From NCBI GenBank assembly GCA_008638375.1, contig CM018047.1:52212679-52276678 (forward strand): 64,000 nucleotides of DNA, written 5' to 3'. The notes beneath the pieces were generated by a model, which was given only the letters and a program-made list of their open reading frames with translations, was not told where the DNA came from and ran no database searches. This DNA comes from Nyssa sinensis (Eukaryota > Streptophyta > Magnoliopsida > Cornales > Nyssaceae). Positions 12,527 through 24,900 of this stretch are shown here, piece by piece (the stretch's first letter is position 1; each line of letters begins with the position of its first letter). Made by a program: the position numbers and the translations under genes.

Positions 12527-15500
12527 TCAGTAGCTTCTGGTTTGGCTCAATGGGTCATAATCATAAGCATCACCAGCCTTGATAAACCGTCCCTTCACAC
12601 GCCTTCTTACATCAGCCCTTGCTTTGCGAGAGGCATACCTTACTCTCTTCTCAAATCTATAACACAGTTCAAAATAAGAAAGTTAAAAAGAAGAAAAGGA
12701 AAAGTAGAACTCCCATCCTTGAAAACTGTGAGCCAATTTAAAATCCAAATGCAAAAGCTTTATTTATTTTGATAAGGCATCCCACCCATCCATTTTGACC
12801 CAATTAGGATTTGAACACTTAATACCATTCAAGCAAAATCATAGCACAAGCTGTTAATCTACTAACTACCCACAACTAACCAGAAATTTGACCCAATTAA
12901 AAAAAGGAAAGATTGCAAAATCCTTGGCATAACAGACAAAATCTGGTTGGTCAGCACAATTGATGGCCCCAATTGTAAATGATATGTCTTAATTTTAAAA
13001 AAATGCACTAGTCTTACTTGCGTGCCTTCTTCTTTTCCTTGTAACGCATGACAGCACTACTCCTGGTAGTTGAAGCATGACTTTCAGGACACGGGGAACA
13101 CCACGGAGGTTCTCCCATGAGAAGCATTGAAGAAGCCCCACAGTCTTGATAGTCTCCAGCACTGCTCTCCCCAGTAAGGCCAGAAAATGAGAGGCTGGAA
13201 TGGGCTTGCCTTGTCAAACAAAATTTTGGTTCAGTTTTAGAGCTCATTATGGAATCAGCAGATGCTGGATTGCTGCATGCTGGCTGCAATCCATGGACCA
13301 ATCCATTTGACGACCCCTGGTAAGAACAAATACATCCAACCATAAGTACATTTTATATTAGATTGTGGACTCAAAATTGTCCAGTGGACAACATAGAGTG
13401 GCAAACAAACATTTCCAGGATCCGTGATATGTGAGACAGAACAAGCTTTATCAGCTCTAGAGCACATTTACTTCGTTGCATATACATGCAAATACAAAAT
13501 GTTGTAGAGAACATGACTAACATACATATTGACAAGAGGAGGATTTTTATGTCACTTTGGCAAACTATATTGGATAGTGATTATGTCAGAAACTTGATGA
13601 TCCTGGCGTTCATACAAAACTATTGGTGTGTTTATGCAACAATATGCACATGCAACATCAAATGGTGTGACAATCACTGAAGACAGATTTGTCAAAATGA
13701 AAGAGCTGATTATCAGAAGAGAGAACCTGCAAGCAAAACTCAGGAGACTGTGTATTAGAGACCATATATCAGCAAAATTTCTGATCTTCCTTTACGTCTT
13801 CTGAGACTTCAGGAGAGCTTATGACCAACAGACTGGTGGCAATGTGGTATTACCTCTCTTTGATCTATAAAAAACGTTATCTCAAGAAACATGTGTGATA
13901 CCAGTACTAAGCACTATGATTCAGGTCCTTTTTTATGACAACTCTATGATTCAGGTATTTAGCAGTTTATTTAAAAGAGATTAATTAATTTTCCCCTGAT
14001 GTCCTATCAACCCCCTCCTTTCATTCCAGCCATTGACATGGGAAGGGATGAAGAAGATCAGAGATACAATTATTCCCCCCTTCCTCTCTCTTAATAGAAT
14101 AAGGGAGGAAAGAGAGAATGAAAGTGGATTCAACATCTACAAAATGTGGTTTCGAGTTCAAATTAAATTAATAAGCATACTGTAAGAGTGAAACATTTAG
14201 ATCTCGGGCAAGAGTGCTATACAAGATACTTAAATAAAACAGAAACATTATATAAAAAACATAGTTTAGAAATTACTTATCAAGAAAGAAGAAAAAAGAG
14301 AATATTTAGAAATCACACTATTACTTACTACTAATAATTACTTTGTTGATTGCAGTACCTTTCCTTGGTGTGGACCAGATAAGCTCCTTCAAAAAACCTA
14401 AGTTATTCGCTAACATATAAAAAGATCCTAAGGGGGTCAAAGACATTGCAATAAAACTGAGAGCATTGGAATACCAACTAATGCAACCACATGTTCATTA
14501 CCTAAACATCCATTTTAATTGGAGTTTTAAGAAGAAAATTATCTTGTTGACAAATGCATGATAACTGAACTATTGATCCACTTGGGTGCTGAGTTACTTG
14601 TTAAGAATACAGATGGCAACGGGGCAATTTCAGGGTGGGGGACCCCTCCCCATTTAAAAGTACTTCCCCGCGCCACTAGTCATCTCCCCCATCCCCATGC
14701 CAAACCCAATCTCCTCAAACCCCGTCCCCATCTAAAATTTTATTTATTTTTTAAAGGTTAAAACTAATCAACTAATATATTAAAAATACAAAACTATATA
14801 TACATAATGTATTTACACATATTTAGATTTATATATGTGATAATATTTAAAATAATATGAGAATGTCGTAGAAAATTTATATAATATAAAAATATAATCG
14901 GGATATGGGTCGAGGGACAGGGTTTTAGTACCTTCCCGCACTGCCCCCACCTTACGCTATTTATTTTCTCCCCAAACTCATCCCATTAAGGGGCAAGGAC
15001 CTGGTAGGGTGGGGCATTTTGCCATCCCTAGTTAAGAATTTGCCTTAAATGGGATCCTCATGAACAATCAAACTTAAAAAGTAGTCACACTACATTGTAC
15101 ATATTCAGATTGGTTGTCCCAATCACTAAAACCTAATTCTCCGAACAATAAATTTTAATGATATAGAAAATATCTTCCTCCCATCTTTTACCTAGAGAAT
15201 AAGGAATCAGAGTTGGGAAAAGCCTTTTCTTGGAGAGACCCTCAAAACTTTAAAAGACAGCCTTTTCTCTCTCATCTTCATCTTTCTTTGATTAGCTTTC
15301 CTATTGATTCGCACATATAACATTGCCTACATGGTTTGCTAATTTACTATTGTTGTTAGTGACTTAAATTGGCAACTCTTATATTTTGCTCCAAAGGTTA
15401 TGTGCTAAATCCTCTAATGCATAAACTAAAATTGTGAATTTCAAAGAGATTGTTAAATGAATTTTTCTAACAAGAGTTTTCATTCCCCATCATATTTTAC

Positions 15501-18500
15501 TATTTAAGTTGTTTCAACACATTAAATCATATAATTCTGTTTCTTCTTCCACTAATTGATTGCTTCACATTTTAAATTAGAATGTAAATCTTATTCCCTG
15601 ATGAACAAAACAAAACAAAACAAATCAAATCAAATCAAAGATCTCTCCTCTACCATAGGACAAACTTCTATCAAAATGGGAAACTTCTTACATGTTATAA
15701 ATGGTATCTCAAATTTTAAGTGATCTAGATGAGCCTAGCCCCTCCTTGCCATAAATTTGTGCAAGTGACAATTCACATATTAGCCTGCACTTTGCATAAT
15801 ACAGCATTCTTTATGATGTGTAATGTCATGAGTAACAAAAAGAAATAAGCATGAGAAAAGGTCATTGGTTCACATTGAAGGAGTTGAAAGACGAGAGAAA
15901 CCTGAAGACCATACAATTCAAAATTTGTCCAATATAAAGAGAAACCAAAAAAAAAAAAAAAACAAGACTATCTGATATAGTCAATCCCCCATAGTTGGAA
16001 CAAAGGTTAGTTTTGTAAAGAAGAACTGACGTTAACTCAATGCTACAATTTTGCACATATAATTTGTACTAGCAACCCATGCACAAGTAAATAGCAAGGA
16101 GACCTTTGAGGATCCCCCCCATTACAATTCAACTCACCCAAAAAGTCAATAAAAATTCATACAATTATGCACCGATCAGGAAAGGTTCATAAGGATAGAG
16201 GTTCATACAAAATAAGGTGAGAACCTCCTAAATTTTCAGTCCAGGTAAACAAGTTGCAAAGAGGACGCATCTAAACCAATATTAAAGGGCATACCCAGTG
16301 CACGAGGCTCCCACCACTGTGGGGATTGGGAAAGGTTAGATGTACACATCTAAACCAATATTGACAAGTGAAAATAATCCCTTCAATACTTTCATGAGAA
16401 TGTGGTCAACAACGTCCGGAAGGAAGAAAGTAAAAGAAACCATATCTACCAACAATGTTCTACTTAATTTAGTGATAAGAAAGATGACACAGTTCTATTT
16501 CTCTCCGTGTAATGAGAAAAAAAGAAGAAGTTAGGACTATGTATTGACAGGGTAACAAAAAGCAGAACAGAGGAAGCACCAAAACAACAAAACAGACAAG
16601 AAAGTTGTAGCCGATAAAGGTAATAAGATAAAGCAATATAAAATGAGGTGAGAGAACCTCAGCTACACATGCACTCTGATAGTTGGAATCAACACCAAAC
16701 ATGTCCTTCATCCCAAACAAGCTATCGATCCCGTCCTCGAAAAGCTGTTCTGGATCATTAAGAGCTACACCGAAGAATTCTTCATAGTTCTCAATATTCA
16801 AGTCAACTTCATCCATATCAAAGTCCTCGTAGAAACAATCATCTTCACCTATCCGAGGTACTTTTGTTCTAGCACAGCATATCTGCATATCGATTGTGAA
16901 AATATTCCGACTGATTCTCAAAAATGGATGAAAAAGAAAACTCTAAACAGATGAATAATATTATTTTCTGTAAGTATCAATGGATAAACAATATGATAAA
17001 ACGCAAAGACAAAAGCTGGATATATTACTTCTTTTCTTTTCTTTTCTAATATGGTAAACTAGATTGACAGTCAACACACTGTTGATCCATGTATATGTTT
17101 CTCTTGCTGGATTTATTACTTTTTTTATTTTCTAATCTGGCAAACTAGATTGACAGTCAAAAAACTATCCTTTAATGTATTTTTTTTTCACATTTGGTAC
17201 TGCAAAACTACGACTATTGATTTGTCATTTTTGATAAATAGTATTAACTGGAAAAATTACAATTTCCAAGAGAAAAAACTCTAAACAAAACACCAAGCAA
17301 TTACAACTGTAGAGACTTGATGGTACACTCATTGAAGCTCAAAGTGTCTGGACTATGATGGAATGGTTTGGTTGACTAGTTCCTTGTAAAGACCAAGAAA
17401 AAAGTCAGAAGAATGGAAGAAAACTATTTTGGCAAATATATGTTATACATCCATAGATGCAGCATCACATTATCAAACGTAAGTGTCATACTATGGAACT
17501 GTGAAAGAGAATGAATAGCAAGGACTAAGACATTTTATGAAAGTATTATAGAATTGATTTGGTCATAGGCCAAAAAAAGGTTCTCTTTCCCTAATTGAGC
17601 AATTGATGGGAAGACTTGGATAAAAGAAGAAAGATGATCTTTACACAACAATCCTTGATTTTAAAAATCAAATGCTAGGGCCACATAGAGGTGATGCCAT
17701 TGATTTTGGAAAAGAAAGAGGTATCAACCAGATTATTGAGGTGATTGAGCACACATACAGTGGCTCTGTAATTATAGTGTGGACAAATAAAGAGACCAAT
17801 AAATTTTTTACCACGATAAGTTTCCATCAAATGATGCCATTATGTGGTTCTGTTTTTCCCTCTTTTTGCTGATTATACTTTTGGAAAGTTTTGATGGTGG
17901 ATGCTGATTTTTTATGATATCATTTGATTTGAATAGTAGGTTGATTTTGAGCTTGAATTATTGAGAGATTTTTAAATTAATCAAGATTAAGAAGAAATAC
18001 ATGGAAATTAAGAGTAGAAAATCCCCCCAGTCCCCAATATAGACAAATTTTATTGTCCTGGATTAAATACTTTAAAAAGAATCCTTAAAGCAAACCCCTC
18101 CCAACCCCAATATAGACAAATATCATTGTCCCGTATTAAATATTTTAAAAAGAATTCCTTAAAGAAAAATTAAAGAGGATGATGCCCACAAAGTTAAATA
18201 GTAGGAGGGAAGAGGTGGATATATAATTGTACTTGTAAATACCTTATGGTTGTAAAATACCTATTAGGATGAAGGAAAAAAATTATAGGATAGTCAAAAG
18301 CCAACTGTGCTTTATGGTATATATAGCAAGGTTTTCACAAACACATACAAAGGAGTTTAACCAAAATAAGGATGTAAATTAGGATGTATTACAACCAAAG
18401 ATATAAATAAAACGAATGCACTCTTGAAAAGTGAGAGGCGGCACCAATTGGAGATGTCACAAGGAAATTTTTAGAAGATGGTTAAACAAAGCATAGAAGA

Positions 18501-19547
18501 CCACTGAATGTAGTAGGGGTAACTTTTCTCACCACTTGAGAAGTGAATGTACCGGGAGCAATCTGATTCAAGAACAATAGGCAACAAGGACAAGAAGGCG
18601 AAAACATGGATTGAAACAGTGAGTGAAGACATGACGGCACATGGATTACTCAAGATGAAGCTGAATGACGAAGAAGGATTCTTCTAACCAAAGCCAAGAA
18701 CTTGTATTATGGGGCTTTGTTGAATTAAAATCCGAGTGTCCCCAAAAATGAACTGTATAGATAAGTCAATTCATTAAACACAAAAATAGTTGCAGAACCT
18801 ATAAGTCAACTAGAACAACAATTACTCACTCAGCACGCACACAAAAAATTTTTCTCAAAATTCTGATGGTAGATTGTCCACCATGCAGCCGGGTCGTTAG
18901 TTCCTGAGATATTCTATTGGAAACTTTATCTATCCCTTCAAGATTTATTCATCAGTTACCTTCGGTGAAGTTGCAGTTGCAGATACTGCTGGTTGGCCTA
19001 CGTTGTGTGACTTGATGTTAAGTTGACGCATTGATGACGACCCCTTCCAGACTCCCAACTTATCCATGTCCGTTACATCATTCACTTCAACCACGACAGG
19101 TGCATCTTGCCCATTGTTGTTTTCTGGACGACCCTGGCAGTTCTTCATACTGTTATCACTGATGCTCATTGAACCAAATCCCTGCTCACAAGTAGAATCA
19201 CCCGCAGAAGGAAAATCTAAAATAAATGACCAAATGGTAGAAAGTTCTGCTGCCGAAGGGCAGCCAGAATAACAATTAACATTTAGCCTCTTATGTGTAG
19301 AAACCAAGGAAGAGCCATCATGCTCCATCCAATCACAATTCTGACAAAGAGATATCCTCTCTTCGACGCATCTAACGAACGCGGGTTGTGAATTGCACTT
19401 TTCGCACAAAAGGGTCCTGGAATGGCGTCGTGAAAGAGCATTTGCAGAATGGACATTGCGGTCACAAGACAAGCATAAGCAAGCTGCATCTGAACGACAA
19501 TACACCATGGATCTTTGCTCCCCACAGAAATCACACATGCGACCCAT
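12527..19547 (-). CDS. CONSTANS-like zinc-finger protein, COL9/COL10 type (two B-boxes plus CCT)
   Basis: Four coding exons, 19547-18960, 16882-16658, 13316-13018 and 12656-12527, join in phase to 413 residues (Arabidopsis COL9/COL10 are about 370). B-box 1 uses C5, C8, C17, D20, C25, C28, H33 and H42. B-box 2 uses C48, C51, C60, C68, C71 and H76. The middle has the subgroup motif [20 protein letters not shown]. The CCT domain (about 356-400) carries [20 protein letters not shown], and the protein ends [11 protein letters not shown]. Such nuclear factors act in photoperiod and flowering control; COL9 delays flowering in Arabidopsis (family knowledge). The CCT domain is split by the last intron at a Lys codon, as is usual in this group. 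The exon 2 donor GTTCTC is weak, but AEGSSNGLV across the join matches the family. Confidence 0.93.
14608..15030. mobile_element. hAT-type MITE, 423 bp, in intron 2 of the B-box gene
   Basis: Flanked by a perfect 8-bp duplication GTTAAGAA (14600-14607 and 15031-15038). The ends are TACAGATGGCAACGGGGC and, reverse-complemented, TAGGGATGGCAAAATGCCCC. G+C-rich subterminal blocks enclose an A+T-rich core. There is no transposase, so it is non-autonomous. The perfect duplication suggests a fairly recent insertion. Confidence 0.85.
16284..16346. mobile_element. Short SINE-like insertion with 16-bp target-site duplication
   Basis: A 63-bp piece containing CCCAGTGCACGAGGCTCCCA, a phrase typical of a widespread plant SINE-like repeat, is flanked by identical 16-bp direct repeats CATCTAAACCAATATT at 16268-16283 and 16347-16362. 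The long duplication fits target-primed retrotransposition. It lies in intron 2 of the B-box gene, about 300 bp from exon 2. No full tRNA-like head is present, so it is truncated. Confidence 0.65.
17019..17165. repeat. Imperfect direct repeat in B-box gene intron 1
   Basis: Two copies of a segment ending AAACTAGATTGACAGTCAA (about 17056-17074 and 17143-17161), each preceded by a T-rich TTATTACT/TTTTCTAAT stretch. Local duplication; no function apparent. Confidence 0.7.
18032..18170. repeat. Tandem duplication, 73-bp period, in B-box gene intron 1
   Basis: CCCCAATATAGACAAAT followed by ATTGTCC and TTTAAAAAGAAT appears starting near 18033 and again near 18106, with a few substitutions. A two-copy local duplication without coding content. 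Confidence 0.8.
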
Positions 19548-19589
19548 GTTTCAACCAGTCTTTTATTATATCAAAATCTAGACCCAACC

Positions 19590-20548
19590 TGGGAGATAAG
19601 TGATACAATTTCTCCAACTCCTGAACCTGTGGCCAAACTATATATCAATCAACCCGTTGTGAGGTCAAGTAATCTGCATTAAACAAGTGAAAAATGTAGA
19701 TTAATAAGAAAATTAAGATTTTCACAGCTGGACAGCATGAGTATGCTTTATTGATTTATAATTTTTTTCAAGTGAAGATAAAGAAAAGGGCCTAATTGGT
19801 GTCGAAACTAAAATTCAAGTATTTGAAAACAGATCTTGACAGAACAAGTTATTCATAAAAGGTATAACAGTTAAACAAGAAATTAATACCCAAAATAGAT
19901 AAAAAAAAAAAAAAAAAGATGATACAACATATTTAGCATCTAGAATCCCACCATGTAATGAAAAAAAAAGGAAAGAAAAAAAAAAGCGGCGTATTTTAAT
20001 TTCAAGCAGGCTCATTTGTTTCAATCAGCATAAAAGAAAAGAAATTCATTACTCTTGAGTGAATAATGATTTTTTGAAATATGAACATAAAATTTTTAAG
20101 AAACCAAACTCTAATAAGCTCGGTCTGAAGCACGCTTGATTTATATCTAAAACAACAAAAAGCCATCAAAGCCTTTTTTTTTTTTAAAAAAAAAAAAGGA
20201 ATTTAAATATTCAAACTCTTATCACAAGACACAGAACTCCATATCTTTCATTCTTAGAATAACAGAAAACCACACAAAGATCGAACGGACTTCCAAGAAT
20301 ATTATATACATATATATATAGATATAGATATTATCTGTAAAATTCCCAACAAAATCCAATCCTCACTCACCAGAAACAGATCATCAAACAAAACACAGTT
20401 ACGCAGCACAGAAACTCAGCAACGCAAAAAAAAAAAAAACCTATAAAGCTTACATAACCCCCAAACCCTTGACATGACCTGAATTATCAACAATCGGAAC
20501 CATTTTTTTCAGGGAAATGAAGAGAATTTGGAAAATTAGAGACATACC
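19590..20548 (-). other. Probable 5' UTR intron of the B-box gene
   Basis: On the minus strand AAATATAG/GTATGTC gives a strong donor near 20548, and CTTATCTCCCAG/GTTGGGTC gives an acceptor near 19590, about 45 bases before the ATG. A leader exon would then lie between about 20549 and 20700. COL genes of this subgroup often have leader introns. Inferred from consensus only. Confidence 0.45.
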
Positions 20549-20699
20549 TATATTTTGACAGCAAAGGTCAGCCGAAAACAGGGGACAAAACCAACAGTAT
20601 TGAGCTTTTTGTGGCACCTTTCATACACAGAAACCCTAAGAAAAGATCGACCTTTTCAAAATCTCTCTCACTGTATATGAGGGAAGCAAATGTTATGTA

Positions 20700-23600
20700 G
20701 GAATTTTGACATAAACAATAAAGAAAGTGAGAAAAAGTGCAGAGAGAGAAGGTAGAGAGAGAAGGAGAGGTGGGACCCCGTCCCTTTCACGAAAGAAAAA
20801 GTTAGATCTAGGCCCCTCCTTTTTCGTCCTGCCCTCGGTTCCTCTCCCTAAAAGGTTCTTACTTTTTGCACTTATACATATATATATATATATAAATATA
20901 CATATATATATAGATATCGTATCTTTATAAATATCTGTGAGTGCTTCCAATTTGTACCATACTTTCTGCTGTACACATACAAATCCATATCCGCCTGCGC
21001 CTATTCCAAATTCTCATTTTCTGTTCTTTTCCTTCAATAAATGCATTTCCTTTAAGAAATAGTAAAATGTCAGGCTTCATTTGTTTATATTTTTAAAAAT
21101 AAATTTTTCATTTTAAAATATGAAATACGTGTTTAGTAATTTATTTATTTTAACTTATTTTAATTTTTAAAAATTTAAATTATCATATTTAAATATATTT
21201 TTATAATTTTAAAAAAATTAATTACAAAAATTTTAAAAATATTTTTTAAAAAATTATATTTAAATTATTATTCAAACGCAGTCTAATTTTTTGATATTTT
21301 CACTTTCTCAAAAAAATTGATATTTTCAAAATTCTTGAGTTCATTAAAAAAAAATAAAAGCACCCCGATATATTTATAAATTCTTATTATTTTTATTCTC
21401 ATAAACATAAAAATTAAAAAGCTAAAACAGTGAAAGTAAAAATGAATTCAAACAAAGCAATTTGTCTTAAAATATTTTCATAATTTTACTATTTTTCTTT
21501 TACTTTTATTTTAAAAAAGAAAATAATTAAAAGGTTTCTTATTGCTTAGGATGATTTTTCTATTCCACTTTCTCTTTTATATTTAAGATTTTATTTCTAA
21601 ATAAAAATAATAAAATATACAACCTTTTAGCAAAGGGGGGAGAGGGTGTGGGGACAATAACACGGGGATGACAAAGAAAGCGAGTAGCTGATATATTTAC
21701 ACTTGCGCGTAAAGTGCAAAGTAAAGCGCTTCTGGCTTCAGATAAGGCAAGGCTGTGGGTCTGGGTTGTACACGTAATCAGCCCACTTGATAAGATATTT
21801 CAGATTCAACCAATAAAAACCGCTCTTTAATCTTTATTTATTTTCTTTCTTTCTTTTTCAAATTTGTTTAATATTGGCAATTTGCCAACCAGCCTCCACC
21901 CATCTTTGTCTCGGAGAGTTTTTTTTATCTTTCCTTTTTTGTGCATACAAGTATTTTTTATTACTATTTTTTTATAATTTATTATACATATATTAATAAT
22001 TTTTAAAAAATAAATTATATTTATTTTTTCTTAAATTTATGAGAACTATATTAATATTTTTTAAAATTTTTAAAATTACACTTATCTCTCTTATTTTACA
22101 AAATAATATACATATATCTCACTTCTATAAATTATTTTTAAAAAAAATAATTAAATTATTATTTTTATTTGTTCTTAATTTTAACTAATTTATTCTAACT
22201 TTTTTTTAAATATTTTTTAATTTTTTATTTAAAAACAAATTTAAAGTAAATAAATTATTTTTGTTTTATATAAAAATAAATTATTTTTGTTTTATAAAAA
22301 AATAAATTTAAAACTTTATCAATATTTATTTAAAAATTAAAAAAAAATTGTGAATATTTAAAAAATTGAAAAAAATTATGAAAAATGTAGTTTTATCGTT
22401 TTGAAGAAAAATAATTGATTAAAGAAATGCATATGTATATTATTTTGTAAAGTATGAAATGTTAGTATAATTTCAGAACTCTCAGGAGAGGTCAGTGTAA
22501 TTGTCATTAACCTCAGAACAGGTCAGTGTAATTTATCCATTTTTTTAATGTGTTCAATTTGTCATTTTAACTTAGAATATATTATACCGATGTTTTCTAA
22601 GATATCGAACAATTATACTTACTTTTTTTATCTCTTGTTTAAATGATTGGATAAAAAGGTAGAATTAAATAAAATATAGTTAGATCGCATGTAATATAAA
22701 ATCATGTGTTATATTGAATATTTTAATTCAATATTTGGAATTGATCTGAATAAAATGTTTGAATATGTTGTTATATTCAAATAATGTATTTGAATGTCAA
22801 CCAAATACAAAGTTCAAATATAACAATTTTATTATTTTATTATGTATTATTTTTCTTAAGGTAAGCAAAATTATTTTTTTGAAAGTCATTTATTTTTTTT
22901 TAAAAAAATATATGTATATAAGCTATCTAAAATTAAAATTTTATTCACAAATTAATTACAAAATCTAATAAGCATAATCACAATATTTTAGAATGTAATT
23001 TTATAAACATCATTTTTAATATAACATTTCGTTATGACTCAAAAAGAAAAAAAGCATGCTCATTGTTATTAAAAATGATCCAAATCAATAATTACATATA
23101 TATGTGTGTATATAAATATATATAACAGTTTATGTAATAATTTGAAAAAATACATTAAAAATTTTGTAACATATTAAAAGAAAGTTAAACAATTAAAAAA
23201 AAAGAAAAATCTAATTGTTTTGACTTGACTTTCAACGTCTTCTTATTTGTATATTATAGCGTTATAATTTTTTAATAATGTATAAGTTATATCCCATCGA
23301 GGTCCGATATAAATGGTTCATGAATATAGATATCTAATCCAAATGAAGGCACTAAACAGATGATTAAATAATATTTATTCTATCTAATCTTCTTATCCTG
23401 TCGTCTAAACACAGCCTGAAAACTTCTGAAATTATAATAATTTCTCACATTTTATTGGCAAAAAATTTAAAATAAGGATATTGGACATGACCATCGTAAT
23501 TATCTATCATGCACTATGTTTCCACAACCCTCGCCGGTCTTTATTCCTTTCCGCTTTGAGATTCGGTTAGAGTGACCTCAAAGTGTTATCGAGAGTGTTT

Positions 23601-24150
23601 GAATCTGTAAGATCGAAAGTAAAACCCTTACAAGCAACGATTCAACCACTCAAACTAACCCGTTCGGATTCATATGATGACCAATTTTGTAAGCTCCTTG
23701 TAATATTTAATACACATTTGTTGCAATAATTAAAAAGTTACATTTTAATAAAATGATTTGTGCATCAAAAAGAATTTCACTTCTCTCTAATAATTTAAAA
23801 GGCAATGGTACAATCACTTGTCAAGGTTAATTTTTGTAAATTTAATTGCTCAATTCTCCACTTATTTAGAAAGTGTCCACAGCACTAGGCATACAATGTT
23901 TGGGTAAGATATATTAAATCCAAACAGCCTCGATTCCTTTTTCTTTCTTCCTCCATAATCTTTTCTTTATGCGGAATCAACCGAGAAGATAACCAAACAG
24001 AAGAGTGCACATGTTTTCTTTTGCCCTTTAATTTAGTGACAAGGGATATCTAATTTGACAGGTGACAGTAATTCCTTGGACATATAATTATCAATTTGGC
24101 TGCAGGATTGTCATGTAGCTGTCCTTATCTTAATGGGGAACAGTTTAAAG
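20700..24150. other. Upstream and intergenic A+T-rich DNA, no gene seen
   Basis: The start probably holds the B-box gene promoter, with TA-rich microsatellites at 20876-20912. A more G+C-balanced patch lies at about 21640-21840. From 21.9 kb the DNA is strongly A+T-rich and includes one copy of the repeat family at 22060-22540. I see no protein-coding or structured RNA gene. Confidence 0.55.
22060..22540. repeat. A+T-rich repeat family, third copy
   Basis: Shares ordered phrases with the two copies at 2870-3890 (AAAATAAATTTAAA, ATCAATATTTATTT, long A runs) and ends with GTCAGTGTAATTTATCC, which itself has an adjacent partial duplicate GTCAGTGTAATTGTC at about 22491. Non-coding; boundaries approximate. 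Confidence 0.4.
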
Positions 24151-24155
24151 AAGCT

Positions 24156-24214
24156 TATAAAACCCACACCTAAGTCTCCATCACTGATCTTCCCCCTAAT
24201 TTCATTAGGTAATA

Positions 24215-24253
<39 letters not shown>

Positions 24254-24356
24254 ATACATCTCTCTTCTAATCTATATATATATATATATATATTCTCCTG
24301 ATTTTTAAACGTTGATGAGAAGGGTGGCCATTGAGGATTGCCCAGAGCTAGTCTAG
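24156..24356 (+). promoter_or_regulatory. Promoter-like stretch with TATA box and CT-rich leader, no gene recognised
   Basis: A good TATA box TATAAAA at 24156-24162 is followed about 55 bases later by a pure CT run (24217-24250) and a TA run (24278-24292), the layout of many plant core promoters and leaders. A short ORF follows at 24315-24356 (13 codons, beginning MRRVAIEDC). No longer coding region or donor-linked exon follows, so this could drive a non-coding RNA or be a relic of a gene. Confidence 0.35.
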
Positions 24357-24662
24357 CTTCATTATCTCGTTCCAATTTCTTTTAGCCGTTTTTTCCTTTA
24401 TATATTATTATTTGTTATCATTTTCCATCAATAACCCAATATCGCGGGACCAATCCTATGAAGTTACCACGTTACTTTAAGAAGTTTACATATCAATTTC
24501 TCGACTACCTCGTCAAACATATACTAGGTAATCAACATATTAATTTATTGTCTTTTTTTTACAAATAACTCAATATGAATTAATTTTTGTTTTAATACTC
24601 AATATGCATGCATTTTGTTCAACAAATAAACATATTCACAGATTTTTTTCTCTATTTTATTA

Positions 24663-24900
24663 CACTACAGAAAAAATGCCTTTTTACCGACGCCATTATT
24701 AGTCGAAAAAAATAAATATATTGTCAGAAAAACTTAATACTGACAAATAACAAATGTCGAATAAAGAGTCGGTAATAAATGGTTACAAAAATATATTACC
24801 GACGATTACAAGAATTATTTCAGTAATAATGTTATTATTACCGACACAAAAAAAGATCGAAAAAAGTGATACTATTTTCCGCGAGGATGTATCATCAGTA
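24663..24900 (+). mobile_element. CACTA-type transposon terminus
   Basis: CACTACAGAAAAAA at 24663-24676 matches the terminal motif of plant CACTA (En/Spm) elements and is preceded by TTA (24660-24662), a possible 3-bp target duplication. Within 200 bases the motif TTACCGACG and relatives occur repeatedly in both orientations, as expected of subterminal transposase-binding repeats. I did not find the opposite end, so the element is truncated, or its other end has decayed or lies elsewhere. Confidence 0.6.

Noticed and set aside
14558..14761. Plus-strand ORF rich in Pro and His
   Set aside because: Lies across the end of a hAT MITE; composition comes from its C-rich subterminal repeats.
18945..18959. 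Extension of B-box exon 1 to its stop codon
   Set aside because: AAG/GTAACT is a good donor and the next exon continues in phase with family sequence.
24315..24360. Possible microRNA precursor
   Set aside because: No complementary arm of useful length was found nearby and the sequence matches no microRNA family I know.
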